Shown one piece after another: positions 50,957 through 59,569 of a stretch of 64,000 nucleotides of DNA. This DNA comes from RBG-16-66-20 sp052386675. Its GTDB lineage: Bacteria; Pseudomonadota; Gammaproteobacteria; Burkholderiales; SG8-39. The notes beneath the pieces were generated by a model. It searched no databases. It was not told the origin of the DNA and worked only from the letters and a program-made list of their open reading frames with translations. Position 1 is the stretch's first letter. Every line of letters begins with the position of its first letter. The DNA lies in NCBI GenBank assembly GCA_052386675.1, contig JBQTJX010000019.1, forward strand, positions 83,599 through 147,598. Direction: 5' to 3'. A program made the position numbers and the translations under genes.

Positions 50957-51904
50957 ATGAAAATCACCAATCTGCTTTGCCTGGTCGCCGTCCTCGGCGC
51001 CCCGCTGGTCCATGCGCAGACTTTTCCGTCCAAGCCGATCCGCATCGTGGTGCCGTTCCCGCCTGGCGGCAGCACCGACATCATCGGGCGGCGCATCGCA
51101 GAGAAATTCCAGGCCTCCATGGGCCAGCCCGCGCTGGTCGAGAACAAGCCCGGCGCCGGCGGCGCCATTGGCGCGGACCAGGTGGCGAAATCGCCCGCCG
51201 ACGGCCACACGCTGCTGATCGGCGTCACCGGATCCAATGCCGTCAGCTATTCGTTGAACCCCAAGCTGCCTTACCAGCCCAAGGACTTCGACCCTGTGTC
51301 GCTCGTGGTTTCCGCACCCCTCACCATCGTGGTGGGCCCTGCGGTGCAGGCGAAGAACCTGAAGGAATTGGCGGCGCTGAACCTTCCGCTCAACCACGGC
51401 ACGCCGGGCAACGGCACCTCGATGCACCTCACCGCCGAGATGTTCAACCTCGCCGCGGGCACGAAATTCGTGCACGTGCCCTACAAGGGGACGGCCGGGG
51501 CGCTCAACGACCTCATCGGCGGCCAGATCCAGATGATGTTCGGCGACTTCCTCATCACGCTGCCGCAGGTGAAGGCGGGCAAGATCCGCGCGCTCGCGGT
51601 GACCTCGGCGCAGCGCCATCCGCTCCTGCCGGAGGTGCCGACGGTGGCCGAGTCGGGCTACCCGGGATTCGAGGCGCTGTCCTGGCAAGGCATGTTCGCG
51701 CCCGCGGGCACGCCGCCGGCGGTCCTGGCGAAGCTGAATGCCGAGCTCGTGAAGGCCATCGGCGCGCCGGACATGAAGGAGTACTTCGCCACGCAGGGCT
51801 TCTTCGTCGGCGGCAACTCGCCCGCCGGGTTCCGCGCCTTCATCGACAACGAGATCCCGAAATGGGCGCGGATCGTCAAGGGGGCCAACGTCACGCTGAA
51901 CTAG
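50957..51904 (+). CDS. Bug/TctC-family binding protein
   Basis: 315-aa periplasmic receptor: signal peptide LLCLVAVLGAPLVHAQ, then FPSKPIRIVVPFPPGGSTDIIGRR and NHGTPGNGTSMHLTAEMF. CAAGGAGCC precedes the ATG at 50957. Encoded alone but divergent from the Rieske oxygenase operon, so it may bind that pathway's carboxylic acid substrate (inference). The stop overlaps the next convergent gene by four bases. Confidence 0.92.
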   Translation: MKITNLLCLVAVLGAPLVHAQTFPSKPIRIVVPFPPGGSTDIIGRRIAEKFQASMGQPALVENKPGAGGAIGADQVAKSPADGHTLLIGVTGSNAVSYSLNPKLPYQPKDFDPVSLVVSAPLTIVVGPAVQAKNLKELAALNLPLNHGTPGNGTSMHLTAEMFNLAAGTKFVHVPYKGTAGALNDLIGGQIQMMFGDFLITLPQVKAGKIRALAVTSAQRHPLLPEVPTVAESGYPGFEALSWQGMFAPAGTPPAVLAKLNAELVKAIGAPDMKEYFATQGFFVGGNSPAGFRAFIDNEIPKWARIVKGANVTLN

Positions 51905-52650
51905 AGGAACTCCGCCATCAGCGCGGCGACGTGTTCGGGGCACTCGATCAGCAGCGCGTGGCGCATGCCGGCGAGGATCTCCAGCCGCGAGCCGGCGATG
52001 CGCTCGTGCATCAACCTCGCCATGCGCGCCGTGGCGGCGGTGTCGAATTCCCCGGCCACGACCAGCGTGGGTGCGCGGATCTCGCCCAGGCGCTCGATGA
52101 AGTCGCCCTTCGCGAACACCGCGAAGGCGTGCAGGTAGGACACCGGGTCGCAGGCCATGAACTGGCGCACGCGCGCCTCCACCGCCTCCGGGTGGTCGCG
52201 GCGGAACGCCTCGCCGAACCAGAATTCGCGGTTGCCGGCGGCGATGGTGGCGAGGCCCTTGTCGCGCACCACCTCGATGCGGGCAGCGGAGCGCGCCCGC
52301 TCCTCCGTCGTTCGGCCGGCGACCGTGGCGACCAGCGCGAGCTTCCTGACCCGATCGGGTGAATCGAGCGCAATGGCCTGCGCGATCAACCCGCCAAGCG
52401 AAAAACCCGCCATCGAGGCAGAGCGCACGCCAAGCGAGTCCATGACCTCGGTGACGTCGCGCGCAAGATCCTGCACGGTGCAGGGCGCGCTGATGAGGCC
52501 GGAGCGGCCATGCCCGCGCAGGTCCACGCGGATGGTCCGGAAGCGCGGCGGCAGCGCCGCCGCCACGCCGTCCCACATGTCGCCAGCGCCACCCACGCCG
52601 TGCACCAGCACGAGCGGCTCGCCCTCGCCGTCGACCTGGTACGCGATCAC
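51901..52650 (-). CDS. alpha/beta hydrolase (PcaD/enol-lactonase-like)
   Basis: 249-aa alpha/beta hydrolase. Oxyanion region LVHGVGGAGDMW, nucleophile elbow MAGFSLGGLIAQ (Ser), acid in VVAGEFDTAA and His in AGMRHALLIECPE. Sequence resembles 3-oxoadipate enol-lactonase and related C-C or ester hydrolases of aromatic catabolism. The GTG at 52650 overlaps the upstream small gene's stop (GTGA). Confidence 0.86.
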   Translation of the reverse strand: MIAYQVDGEGEPLVLVHGVGGAGDMWDGVAAALPPRFRTIRVDLRGHGRSGLISAPCTVQDLARDVTEVMDSLGVRSASMAGFSLGGLIAQAIALDSPDRVRKLALVATVAGRTTEERARSAARIEVVRDKGLATIAAGNREFWFGEAFRRDHPEAVEARVRQFMACDPVSYLHAFAVFAKGDFIERLGEIRAPTLVVAGEFDTAATARMARLMHERIAGSRLEILAGMRHALLIECPEHVAALMAEFL

Positions 52651-52898
52651 CCGGCCAGCGCCTGCTTGAGCGCGGCGACTTCCGTGCTTGCCGAAGGCTT
52701 CGCCGGGAAGGCCCGTTTTGCCTCCCTGTACCAGTAGCGCGCGTTCGGCAGGTCCCCCTCGAGGATATGGACGATGCCGTGCGCCCAACACGAGAGCGCG
52801 GAATCCTCGTCGCGCTGGACGATTTCGTGCGCCGACTTCCAGTCCCCGCGCTCCAGGTGCGTGAGCGCGTCGGCAAGCTCGGTGGTCGAAAGCGGCAT
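52647..52898 (-). CDS. small TPR-like hypothetical protein
   Basis: 83-aa protein with two helical hairpins of tetratricopeptide-like pattern (ALTHLERGDWKSAHEIVQ; GIVHILEGDLPNARYWYREAKRAFP). No signal peptide. ATG at 52898 (MPLSTTELADAL) is chosen over an in-frame extension that would run into the divergent ABC ATPase gene. Translationally coupled to the alpha/beta hydrolase. Function unknown. Confidence 0.72.
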   Translation of the reverse strand: MPLSTTELADALTHLERGDWKSAHEIVQRDEDSALSCWAHGIVHILEGDLPNARYWYREAKRAFPAKPSASTEVAALKQALAG

Positions 52899-52938
52899 CG
52901 AATAGAATCCCCTGCGGAAAATAACACGGGATCGCTGC

Positions 52939-53598
52939 CTGCTCCGCCTGAAGGACGTCACCAAGCGCTACGGTTCGCGGGTCCTGCTCCAGCGCGTGTC
53001 GCTGGAACTGGGCGAGGGCGAGTACGCCGCCATCGTCGGTGAGTCCGGTATCGGCAAGTCCACCCTGCTGAACATCATCGCCGGGCTGGAGCCGGCGGAC
53101 GAGGGTAGCGTGCGCTTCGGCGACGCCGACCTCGCCGCGATGGACGATGACGATCGCACACTGCTCAGGCGCGAGAAATTCGGCTTTGTGTTCCAGGCCT
53201 TCCACGTCCTTCCCCACCTGACGGTGGCGCAGAATGTCGGCCTGCCGCTGTTGCTGCGCGGCCGCCCGCAGGCCGAGATCGACGCCAAGGCCGCGGAACT
53301 GCTCTCGGCGGTGGGGCTGGGCGGGCGCGAGGCCAGCCCGCCACGCGAGCTCTCGGGGGGCGAGTTGCAGCGCGTGGCCATCGCGCGTGCGCTGGTCGGC
53401 GACCCGAAGCTGGTGCTGGCGGACGAGCCGACCGGGAACCTCGATCCGGAGAACGCGCGCGGCGTGCTGGCGCTGCTGCGGGAGCAGGTGAAGGGGCGCG
53501 GCGCGGCCGGGATCCTGGTCACCCACTCCGAGGCGGCCGCGGCGGGCTGTGACAGGCGCTATCGGCTGGCCGTTTCCGGCCTGGTCCGGATTTCGTAG
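52939..53598 (+). CDS. orphan ABC transporter ATPase (LolD/MacB-like) with non-canonical start
   Basis: ATPase with Walker A GESGIGKST, Q-loop VFQAFHVLPHLT, signature LSGGELQRVAIARAL, Walker B LVLADEPTGNLDP and H-loop VTHSE, close to LolD/YbbA-type exporters. The first ATG/GTG is at 52996, which would delete the first strand. Upstream codons in frame read LLRLKDVTKRYGSRVLLQ, a family-typical N terminus, starting at CTG 52939; no ATG, GTG or TTG is available after the in-frame stop at 52903. I therefore give 52939 (CTG) as start, 219 aa. No permease gene is beside it. Confidence 0.78.
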   Translation: MLRLKDVTKRYGSRVLLQRVSLELGEGEYAAIVGESGIGKSTLLNIIAGLEPADEGSVRFGDADLAAMDDDDRTLLRREKFGFVFQAFHVLPHLTVAQNVGLPLLLRGRPQAEIDAKAAELLSAVGLGGREASPPRELSGGELQRVAIARALVGDPKLVLADEPTGNLDPENARGVLALLREQVKGRGAAGILVTHSEAAAAGCDRRYRLAVSGLVRIS

Positions 53599-53625
53599 CA
53601 GAATGGGAGCAGGGAGGCTCCAACC

Positions 53626-54687
53626 ATGACAAGAACGTTCACGCAGTCGCTGTTCGCAGTCGCTCTGGCGCTCACCGCCACGCTTTCCTTCTCGCAGGAC
53701 TACCCGACTCGCAAGGAGGGCAGCTGGATCGCGAAGGACTTCCGCTTCCACACGGGCGAAGTGCTGCCCGAGCTGCGGCTGCACTACACGACGCTCGGCG
53801 ATCCGAAGAACGAACCGATTCTGGTGCTGCACGGCACCACCGGCTCGGGCGGGGGCATGCTCAACCCGAACTTCGGCGGCCAGCTGTTCGGTCCCGGCCA
53901 GGCGCTCGACGCGTCGAAGTACTTCATCATCCTTCCCGACGCCCTCGGCCACGGCAAGTCGAGCAAGCCCTCGGACGGCCTGCGCGCGAAATTCCCCCGC
54001 TACAACCTGGACGACATGGTGCACGCCCAGCATCGCCTGGTGACCGAGGGGCTGGGCGTGAAGCGCCTGCGCCTCGCCATCGGCAACTCCATGGGCGGCA
54101 TGAACGTCTGGCTGTGGGGCGTGAAATACCCCGAGGTCGCCGATGCGCTGGTGCCCATGGCCTCCATGCCGATCGCCATGTCCGGGCGAAACTACATCAT
54201 GCGCCGCCTGATCGTGGACTCGATCCGCAACGACCCCGACTGGAAGAACGGCGACTACACCACGCAACCCAGGAGCGCGCTGTTCTCGCAGGTGTATTTC
54301 GGCCTTGGCACCAACGGCGGCAACCAGGCGCTGCAGCGGATCGCGCCCACGCGCGAGGCGGCCGACAAGCTCGTCGACGGGCGCCTCGGGGCGAAGTACA
54401 CCGCCGACGCCAACGACAACCTGTACCAGTGGGATTCGTCGCGCGATTACAACCCCAATCCGGGCCTGGAGCGCATCCAGGCGCATGTGCTGGTCATCAA
54501 TTCCGCGGACGACGAGCGCAACCCGCCCGAGCTGGGCGTCATGGAGCGCGAATTGAAGCGGATCCGGAATGCCCGACTGTTGCTCATCCCGGGGAGCCCG
54601 CAAACCGCGGGCCACGGCACCACCGCGCAGGCGCGGTGGTGGAAAGACGAAATGGCGGCGTGGCTTGCGAGCGTGCCGCGGCGCTAG
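53626..54687 (+). CDS. exported alpha/beta hydrolase, MetX-like (homoserine acetyltransferase fold)
   Basis: 353-aa protein: signal peptide SLFAVALALTATLSFSQ, then an alpha/beta hydrolase domain with VLHGTTGSGGGML, nucleophile elbow AIGNSMGGMNVWLWG, Asp region INSADDERNPPE and catalytic His in AGHGTTA. The fold matches MetX-type acyltransferases, but export makes a biosynthetic role unlikely; a periplasmic esterase or amidase is more plausible. GGGAGG upstream of the ATG. Confidence 0.86.
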   Translation: MTRTFTQSLFAVALALTATLSFSQDYPTRKEGSWIAKDFRFHTGEVLPELRLHYTTLGDPKNEPILVLHGTTGSGGGMLNPNFGGQLFGPGQALDASKYFIILPDALGHGKSSKPSDGLRAKFPRYNLDDMVHAQHRLVTEGLGVKRLRLAIGNSMGGMNVWLWGVKYPEVADALVPMASMPIAMSGRNYIMRRLIVDSIRNDPDWKNGDYTTQPRSALFSQVYFGLGTNGGNQALQRIAPTREAADKLVDGRLGAKYTADANDNLYQWDSSRDYNPNPGLERIQAHVLVINSADDERNPPELGVMERELKRIRNARLLLIPGSPQTAGHGTTAQARWWKDEMAAWLASVPRR

Positions 54688-55586
54688 GCGACGCGATTCT
54701 CGAGCGCTTCGCCCCGTTCCAGGCGGCGAGCATTTTCCAGGGCGAGCCCCAGGCTGCGCTCGATCGTCTCCGGCGTAAGCCAGGCCAGGTGGGGCGAGGC
54801 GACCACGTTCGGGAACGAGAGCAGGGGATGATCGGGCCGCACTGGCTCTTCGCTGAAGACGTCAAGGCCGGCGGCGCGGAGGTGGCCTGAGCGGAGGGCT
54901 TCGAGCAGGCCTTGTTCGTTGACCAGGCCGCCGCGGGCGGTGTTGACCAGGATGGCGCCTTTCTTCATTTGGCGCGGATCCACGATCCGTTCTGTCCCGG
55001 ACGTGAGCGGGATATGCAGGGAGACGATGTCGCTGTGCGAGAGCACGGTTTCGAGGTCGGCAGACTGCGCCGACCTCGACCAGTAGAGAACCTTGGCGCC
55101 CATGGCTTCGAGGATCGGTTGGAGGATTTTCGGGACGGCGCCGTAGCCGATGAGGCCTACGGTGCGGCCGCCCAGTTCGCCGAAGTTGTCCTGCAGTCCC
55201 CAGGCTTCGAACCAGCCCCCGCGCTTCCTTGTCGCCGCATCCAGTTCCCGAATCCTTCTCAGGCACGCCAGCATCAGCAGCAGCGCCATTTCCGCCACCG
55301 CTCGGCTGTTCGTTCCGGGCAGGTTGCACACCGCGATGCCGCGCGCCTTGCAGGCCTCGACGTCGATGGTGTTCACGCCGCTGCCGATCTTGTGCACCAG
55401 GCGCAGTTTCGGCGCGCGGGCGATGACCGCCGCGGTCACGGGCTTGAGGACGTGCCAGAGGACTTCCACCTCCGGCAGCAGGCGCTCGAAGGCGGCTTCG
55501 TCGCTCTCCGGGCACAGGGTCACGTCCATGGCCGCGAGCCGCGCGCCCAGGGCGCCGCTGCCGTCGAAGTGGAAGACGATGTTCAT
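54684..55586 (-). CDS. D-2-hydroxyacid dehydrogenase (NAD-dependent)
   Basis: 300-aa member of the phosphoglycerate-dehydrogenase-like family. NAD-binding VGLIGYGAVPKILQPI; catalytic regions NTARGGLVNEQGL and HLAWLTPETIERS (His). It reduces 2-oxoacids or oxidises D-2-hydroxyacids; substrate unknown. The ATG at 55586 overlaps the enolase-like stop by four bases. The pairing with enolase and a phosphotransferase hints at glycerate or phosphoglycerate-like substrates (inference). Confidence 0.88.
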   Translation of the reverse strand: MNIVFHFDGSGALGARLAAMDVTLCPESDEAAFERLLPEVEVLWHVLKPVTAAVIARAPKLRLVHKIGSGVNTIDVEACKARGIAVCNLPGTNSRAVAEMALLLMLACLRRIRELDAATRKRGGWFEAWGLQDNFGELGGRTVGLIGYGAVPKILQPILEAMGAKVLYWSRSAQSADLETVLSHSDIVSLHIPLTSGTERIVDPRQMKKGAILVNTARGGLVNEQGLLEALRSGHLRAAGLDVFSEEPVRPDHPLLSFPNVVASPHLAWLTPETIERSLGLALENARRLERGEALENRVA

Positions 55587-56842
55587 TTCTGAAGGTAGCG
55601 CCGGAACAGCTTGCGCGCCGGGTAGGGCAGGCGGCCGTCGCCCAACGCCTCCTCGATGCGCAGGCCTTCGTTCCATTTCGCCATGCGCTCGGAGCGGGCG
55701 AAGCTGCCGACCTTGAGCTGCGGCACGCCCCAGCCCACCGCCAGGTGCACGATGGAGACGTCCTCGGTTTCGCCGGAGCGCGCCGAGACGATGGCGCCGT
55801 AGCCGGCGGCCTTCGCCGCGTCCCAGCAGGCAAGTGTCTCGGTCAGGGTGCCGACCTGGTTGGGCTTCAGGAGCACGGTATTGCAGGCGCCCTGCGCCGC
55901 CGCGGTGGTGACGCGCGCGGCGCTGGTGACGAAGAAGTCGTCGCCCACGACCTGCACTTTGGTTCCGGCGGTGCGGGTGAAGGAAGCCATCGCATCGGCG
56001 TCGTGCTCGGCGAAGGGATCCTCGATGGACACTATGGGGTAGCGCCCGATCCACGAGAGCAGCATGGCGTGCAGCTGCTCGGCGGAGAGACTGCGGTTCT
56101 CGACCGCGAGGCGGTAGCGGCCATCCTTGTAGAACTGGTTCGCGGCGATGTCCAGCGCGATCGACGCATCGGCTCCGGGCTTGAAGCCGGCATCCGAAAT
56201 GGCGCCGGTCAGTTCCGCGATGCCTTCCTCGTTCGACTTGAACGCCGGCCACCAGCCGCCTTCGTCGGCGACGCCCTGCAGCGCGTCCTTTTTCGCCATG
56301 CGCGCGCCGGCGGCCCGGTAGATCTCGGCGGTCCACTCCAGGCTCTCGGCAAAGCTGCCGGCTCCGGTGCAGATCACCATGTAGTCCTGGATGTCCACCC
56401 GTGCGCCGGCGTGCGCGCCGCCGCCGAAGATCTGGATCTGCGGCACCGGCAGCCCGACCTTGCGCTCGCCGGCGAGGTGCTGCCACAGGGGCTTCCTCGC
56501 CGCAGCGGCTGCCGCGTGCGCGGCGGCCAGCGAGACCGCGACGATGGCGTTGCCGCCCAGGCGGCTGCGGTCTGGGGTGCCGTCTAGCTTGACCAGCCGC
56601 TCGTCCAGCGTCGCCTGGTCGCGCGGGTCGCTTCCGATGAGGGCGGTCCGTATCCTGCCGTTGATCGCGGCGACGGCTTTCGCCGCGTCGATGCTCCTGG
56701 CCTCGCCGGCCCCGGTGGAGGCGCCCGCGGGTGCGATGGCGCGTCCTTGCCTGCCGTTCTTGAGCGTGATTTCCGCCTCGACCGTAGCGCGGCCGCGGGA
56801 ATCCCAGACCTTGCGCCCGCGAACGTCGACTATTGTCGCCAT
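55583..56842 (-). CDS. enolase paralogue (phosphopyruvate hydratase family)
   Basis: 419-aa enolase-family protein. Conserved blocks: VWDSRGRATVEAEI, DGTPDRSRLGGNAIVAVS, VADEGGWWP, SIEDPF, VGDDFFVT and VSARSGETED. The N-terminal substrate loop reads APAGASTGAGEA, whereas housekeeping enolases have PSGASTGxxEA with Glu, and the central LMNVINGG-type block is LPVPQIQIFGGGAHA. It is thus a diverged second enolase, possibly with altered substrate. ATG at 56842; the stop overlaps the dehydrogenase gene. Confidence 0.86.
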   Translation of the reverse strand: MATIVDVRGRKVWDSRGRATVEAEITLKNGRQGRAIAPAGASTGAGEARSIDAAKAVAAINGRIRTALIGSDPRDQATLDERLVKLDGTPDRSRLGGNAIVAVSLAAAHAAAAAARKPLWQHLAGERKVGLPVPQIQIFGGGAHAGARVDIQDYMVICTGAGSFAESLEWTAEIYRAAGARMAKKDALQGVADEGGWWPAFKSNEEGIAELTGAISDAGFKPGADASIALDIAANQFYKDGRYRLAVENRSLSAEQLHAMLLSWIGRYPIVSIEDPFAEHDADAMASFTRTAGTKVQVVGDDFFVTSAARVTTAAAQGACNTVLLKPNQVGTLTETLACWDAAKAAGYGAIVSARSGETEDVSIVHLAVGWGVPQLKVGSFARSERMAKWNEGLRIEEALGDGRLPYPARKLFRRYLQK

Positions 56843-57819
56843 GAATGCCTGACCTGGATGAGGGAAGAGGGTGGCGCATCGAGAAGGGCGCGGGTGACGT
56901 CGCGCACGCGGGTTTTCTGGTCTTCGCGATCGAGGTATTCCACCGGCGACTTGCCGTCCACGCGCGCGAGCAGCAGGCCGGGCAGCAGCGACGCGGCGCG
57001 GCCCTCGACGGCGGCGGCCGGTTCCCAGCGCACGCCCGCGAGGTAGCCGGCGCGCAGGGCGTCGAAGGAATCCAGGTAGCGCGCCGCGTGCTGCGGCCGC
57101 CACAGGCACTTCAGCAGCAGGTGATTGAGGCAGAAAGCGAGGTCGAAGGCGGGATCGCCGTACCACGCGCACTCGGCGTCCAGGAACACGGGACCATCGG
57201 GCCCGGCGAGGATGTTCTTCGGGCTGACGTCGCCGTGCACCAGCGCGAGGCGCGTGTTCGCGGTCCTTTCGGCGAGGCCGTTCAGCGCCGCCGCATGGCG
57301 TGGATGCGCCCTTGCGGTCGCGAGCAGGTAGGGCTCCAGGCGGATGGCGTGGAAATTGGCGTCGGTCGCAAAAGCCTGCGCAACCACGTCCTGCCCGGCG
57401 GTGGCGGCATGGATCGCGGCGAGCCGCACGCCAACCTGGCGCGCGAAGGCGGGGTCGACGCGCCCGTCGCGCAGTTCGGCCTTCCACAAGGGCAATCCGC
57501 CCAGGTACTCCATGGCGAACACGCCGGCGTCGTCGTGCGCCAGGATCTTCGGCGCCGAGCCCGGAACCGCGGCCGACGCCGCCTGCATCCAGCGCCATTC
57601 GAAGCGGTTGCGTTCCACGGGCGCTTCCCAGACCTGCGCCACCCGCAGGCGCGCCAGGGCCTGCTTTACGACGATCGATTCGAAACCGCCGCCCCTGCGC
57701 ACCCTTACGTGCCAGATGTCGGAGGAGACCCCTCCTGCGAGCGCCTCGGCCGGGGGCGATTCATCGGCGGCGATAAGGCCCTGCACGCGCAGGAAGCCCA
57801 ATACGCGCTCAGGGAGCAA
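56830..57819 (-). CDS. aminoglycoside phosphotransferase (APH)-family kinase-like protein
   Basis: 329-aa APH-fold protein. The catalytic loop LVHGDVSPKNILAG and metal-binding FLDAECAWYGDPAFDLAFCL are intact; the N-lobe has VVKQALARL. Family members phosphorylate small hydroxyl compounds; drug resistance is not implied. No ATG fits: TTG at 57819 (LPERVLGFLRVQGLIA) overlaps the pdxH stop and gives the natural N terminus; GTG 57786 is an alternative. The 3' end overlaps the enolase start by 13 bases. Confidence 0.8.
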   Translation of the reverse strand: MLPERVLGFLRVQGLIAADESPPAEALAGGVSSDIWHVRVRRGGGFESIVVKQALARLRVAQVWEAPVERNRFEWRWMQAASAAVPGSAPKILAHDDAGVFAMEYLGGLPLWKAELRDGRVDPAFARQVGVRLAAIHAATAGQDVVAQAFATDANFHAIRLEPYLLATARAHPRHAAALNGLAERTANTRLALVHGDVSPKNILAGPDGPVFLDAECAWYGDPAFDLAFCLNHLLLKCLWRPQHAARYLDSFDALRAGYLAGVRWEPAAAVEGRAASLLPGLLLARVDGKSPVEYLDREDQKTRVRDVTRALLDAPPSSLIQVRHSWRQ

Positions 57820-58444
57820 GGCGCTCAATCGCCCAGCGCTTGCCGTCGGAGCTATAGCGCAGCCGGTCGTGGAGGCGGTTGGCGCGTCCCTGCCAGAACT
57901 CGATGCGCTCCGGAACCAGGCAATAGCCGCCCCAGTTCGCCGGGCGCGGCGGCTGGTCGCCGTGCTGCGCCTTCTGCGCGGCCGCGGCGCGCTCCAGCGC
58001 ATCGCGATCAGGCACCACGGCGCTCTGCGTCGAGGCGCGCGCCGAGAGCCGGGCGCCAAGCGGCCGGCTGGCGAAATAGGCCTCCGACGCTGCCGCGGAG
58101 ACCTTCGTTACGCTGCCCTCGATGCGCACCTGGCGCTCCAGGGGCGCCCAGAGGAACACCAGGCAGCCCAGCGGGCGTGCCGCGAGCTGGCGCCCCTTGG
58201 CGCTGTCGTAGTTGGTGTAGAACACGAAGCCGCCGTCCTCGACGCCCTTGAGCAGGACGATGCGCGCATCGGGCGCGCCCGCCTCGGAGACCGTGGCGAG
58301 GGTCATGGCGTTGGCGAGGGGCAGGTCCGCCGCCAGCGCGTCGCTGAACCAGCGCTCGAACTGCGCGAAGGGATCGGGCAGGGCGTCGGCCTCGGCCAGC
58401 CCGGCTTGCATGTATTCCTGCCTCAGGTCCGCGATGTTCACCAC
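57809..58444 (-). CDS. pdxH: pyridoxine/pyridoxamine 5'-phosphate oxidase
   Basis: 211-aa FMN enzyme making pyridoxal phosphate. Motifs: NAMTLATVSEAGAPDARIVLLKGVEDGGFVFYTNY near the FMN site and the C-terminal WQGRANRLHDRLRY. Start is GTG at 58444 (or the next GTG codon). The divergent MBL-fold gene starts 20 bp away, and the gap contains one TATAAT box. It leads a minus-strand run with the kinase-like, enolase-like and dehydrogenase genes. Confidence 0.95.
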   Translation of the reverse strand: MVNIADLRQEYMQAGLAEADALPDPFAQFERWFSDALAADLPLANAMTLATVSEAGAPDARIVLLKGVEDGGFVFYTNYDSAKGRQLAARPLGCLVFLWAPLERQVRIEGSVTKVSAAASEAYFASRPLGARLSARASTQSAVVPDRDALERAAAAQKAQHGDQPPRPANWGGYCLVPERIEFWQGRANRLHDRLRYSSDGKRWAIERLAP

Positions 58445-58463
58445 GGGATTTTATAATGCGGCG
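58445..58463. promoter_or_regulatory. 19-bp divergent promoter with TATAAT box
   Basis: The gap between two GTG start codons (pdxH on minus, MBL-fold gene on plus) is GGGATTTTATAATGCGGCG. TATAAT at 58452-58457 is a consensus -10 for the plus strand and would place transcription start at about 58464, the GTG itself, predicting a leaderless mRNA. Confidence 0.45.
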
Positions 58464-59417
58464 GTGCGTCCCCCTTCGGTATTCGACCATGCCCACGGCA
58501 TCAGCACCGTGGACAGTGTCTATGATCGCGCCCTGCAGACTGCCGTCCACATCCTGGTGGAGCGGGGCCGCGCCGCGATCGTGGATACCGGCACCGCCCA
58601 CGCCGTGCCCGCGACGCTCGCGGCGCTGGCGCGCAAGGGCATCGCGCCGGAGCAGGTTGCTTACGTCATCCTTACGCATGTACACCTGGACCACGCCGGC
58701 GGCGCGGGCCAGCTGATGGCGCTATGCCCCAATGCGCGGCTGACGGTGCACCCCCGCGGTGCGAAGCACGTCATCGACCCGAGCCGTCTCCTCGCGGCGA
58801 CAGCGGCCATCTATGGGGAAGAAGCCACACGCCGGATCTACGGCGAGGTGCTGCCGGTGGCAAAGGAGCGCGTCATCGAGACGCCCGAGGGCGCGCGGCT
58901 GGAACTGGAGGGCCGTGAGCTGCGTTTCTTCGATACCCCCGGCCATGCCCGCCACCACGTCGTGGTGCGGGACGGCGCGAGCGGACACCTGTTCGCGGGC
59001 GACACTTTCGGCCTTTCCTACAGGGAGCTGGACGTGGACGGACGTCAGTCGGCGTTCCCGACCACCAGTCCCTCGCAGTTCGATCCGGTCGCGCTGCACC
59101 ACTCCATAGACCGTATGCTCGCCCTGGACCCGGAGGCGGTCTATGTCGCGCACTTCGGGCAACTGCGGGATATCGCACGCCTGGCCGCTGACCTGCAGCG
59201 CCTGGTCGAGGCGCACGCCGCGCTCGGCGAGCGCTGCCGTGGTGCGGGCGGGAAGCGGTTCCCTCTGCTGAAAGAAGGCGTTACCGCGCTTGTGCTCGAC
59301 GAGCGCGCTCGCCAGGGATGGCCGGTTTCAGAGGAGAAAGCGCTTGAAATCTTCGCGCTCGACATCGAGTTGAACGCGCAGGGACTCGACGCCTGGCTCG
59401 GCGCAAAGCGGGATTGA
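58464..59417 (+). CDS. MBL-fold metallo-hydrolase
   Basis: 317-aa metallo-beta-lactamase-fold protein. Metal motif LTHVHLDHAGGAG, further ligands in DTPGHARHHVVV and FAGDTFGLSY and the late VYVAHFGQL. Relatives include glyoxalase II-like and quorum-sensing lactone hydrolases; the substrate is unknown. GTG at 58464 gives the domain a short natural N terminus. Divergent from pdxH. Confidence 0.86.
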   Translation: MRPPSVFDHAHGISTVDSVYDRALQTAVHILVERGRAAIVDTGTAHAVPATLAALARKGIAPEQVAYVILTHVHLDHAGGAGQLMALCPNARLTVHPRGAKHVIDPSRLLAATAAIYGEEATRRIYGEVLPVAKERVIETPEGARLELEGRELRFFDTPGHARHHVVVRDGASGHLFAGDTFGLSYRELDVDGRQSAFPTTSPSQFDPVALHHSIDRMLALDPEAVYVAHFGQLRDIARLAADLQRLVEAHAALGERCRGAGGKRFPLLKEGVTALVLDERARQGWPVSEEKALEIFALDIELNAQGLDAWLGAKRD

Positions 59418-59569
59418 TCGCCCGGCCGGGCATTTTTCCCTCTGAAAGGATTGACATGCTCCTCTGGATTCGGCATCGTTGCGGCTCCGCTGCAGCAGTG
59501 CGGATGGCACGACGGGGTCCCGGATATTCCGATCACGTTCCACATCGATCGATTCAGAGGAGAAATCAG

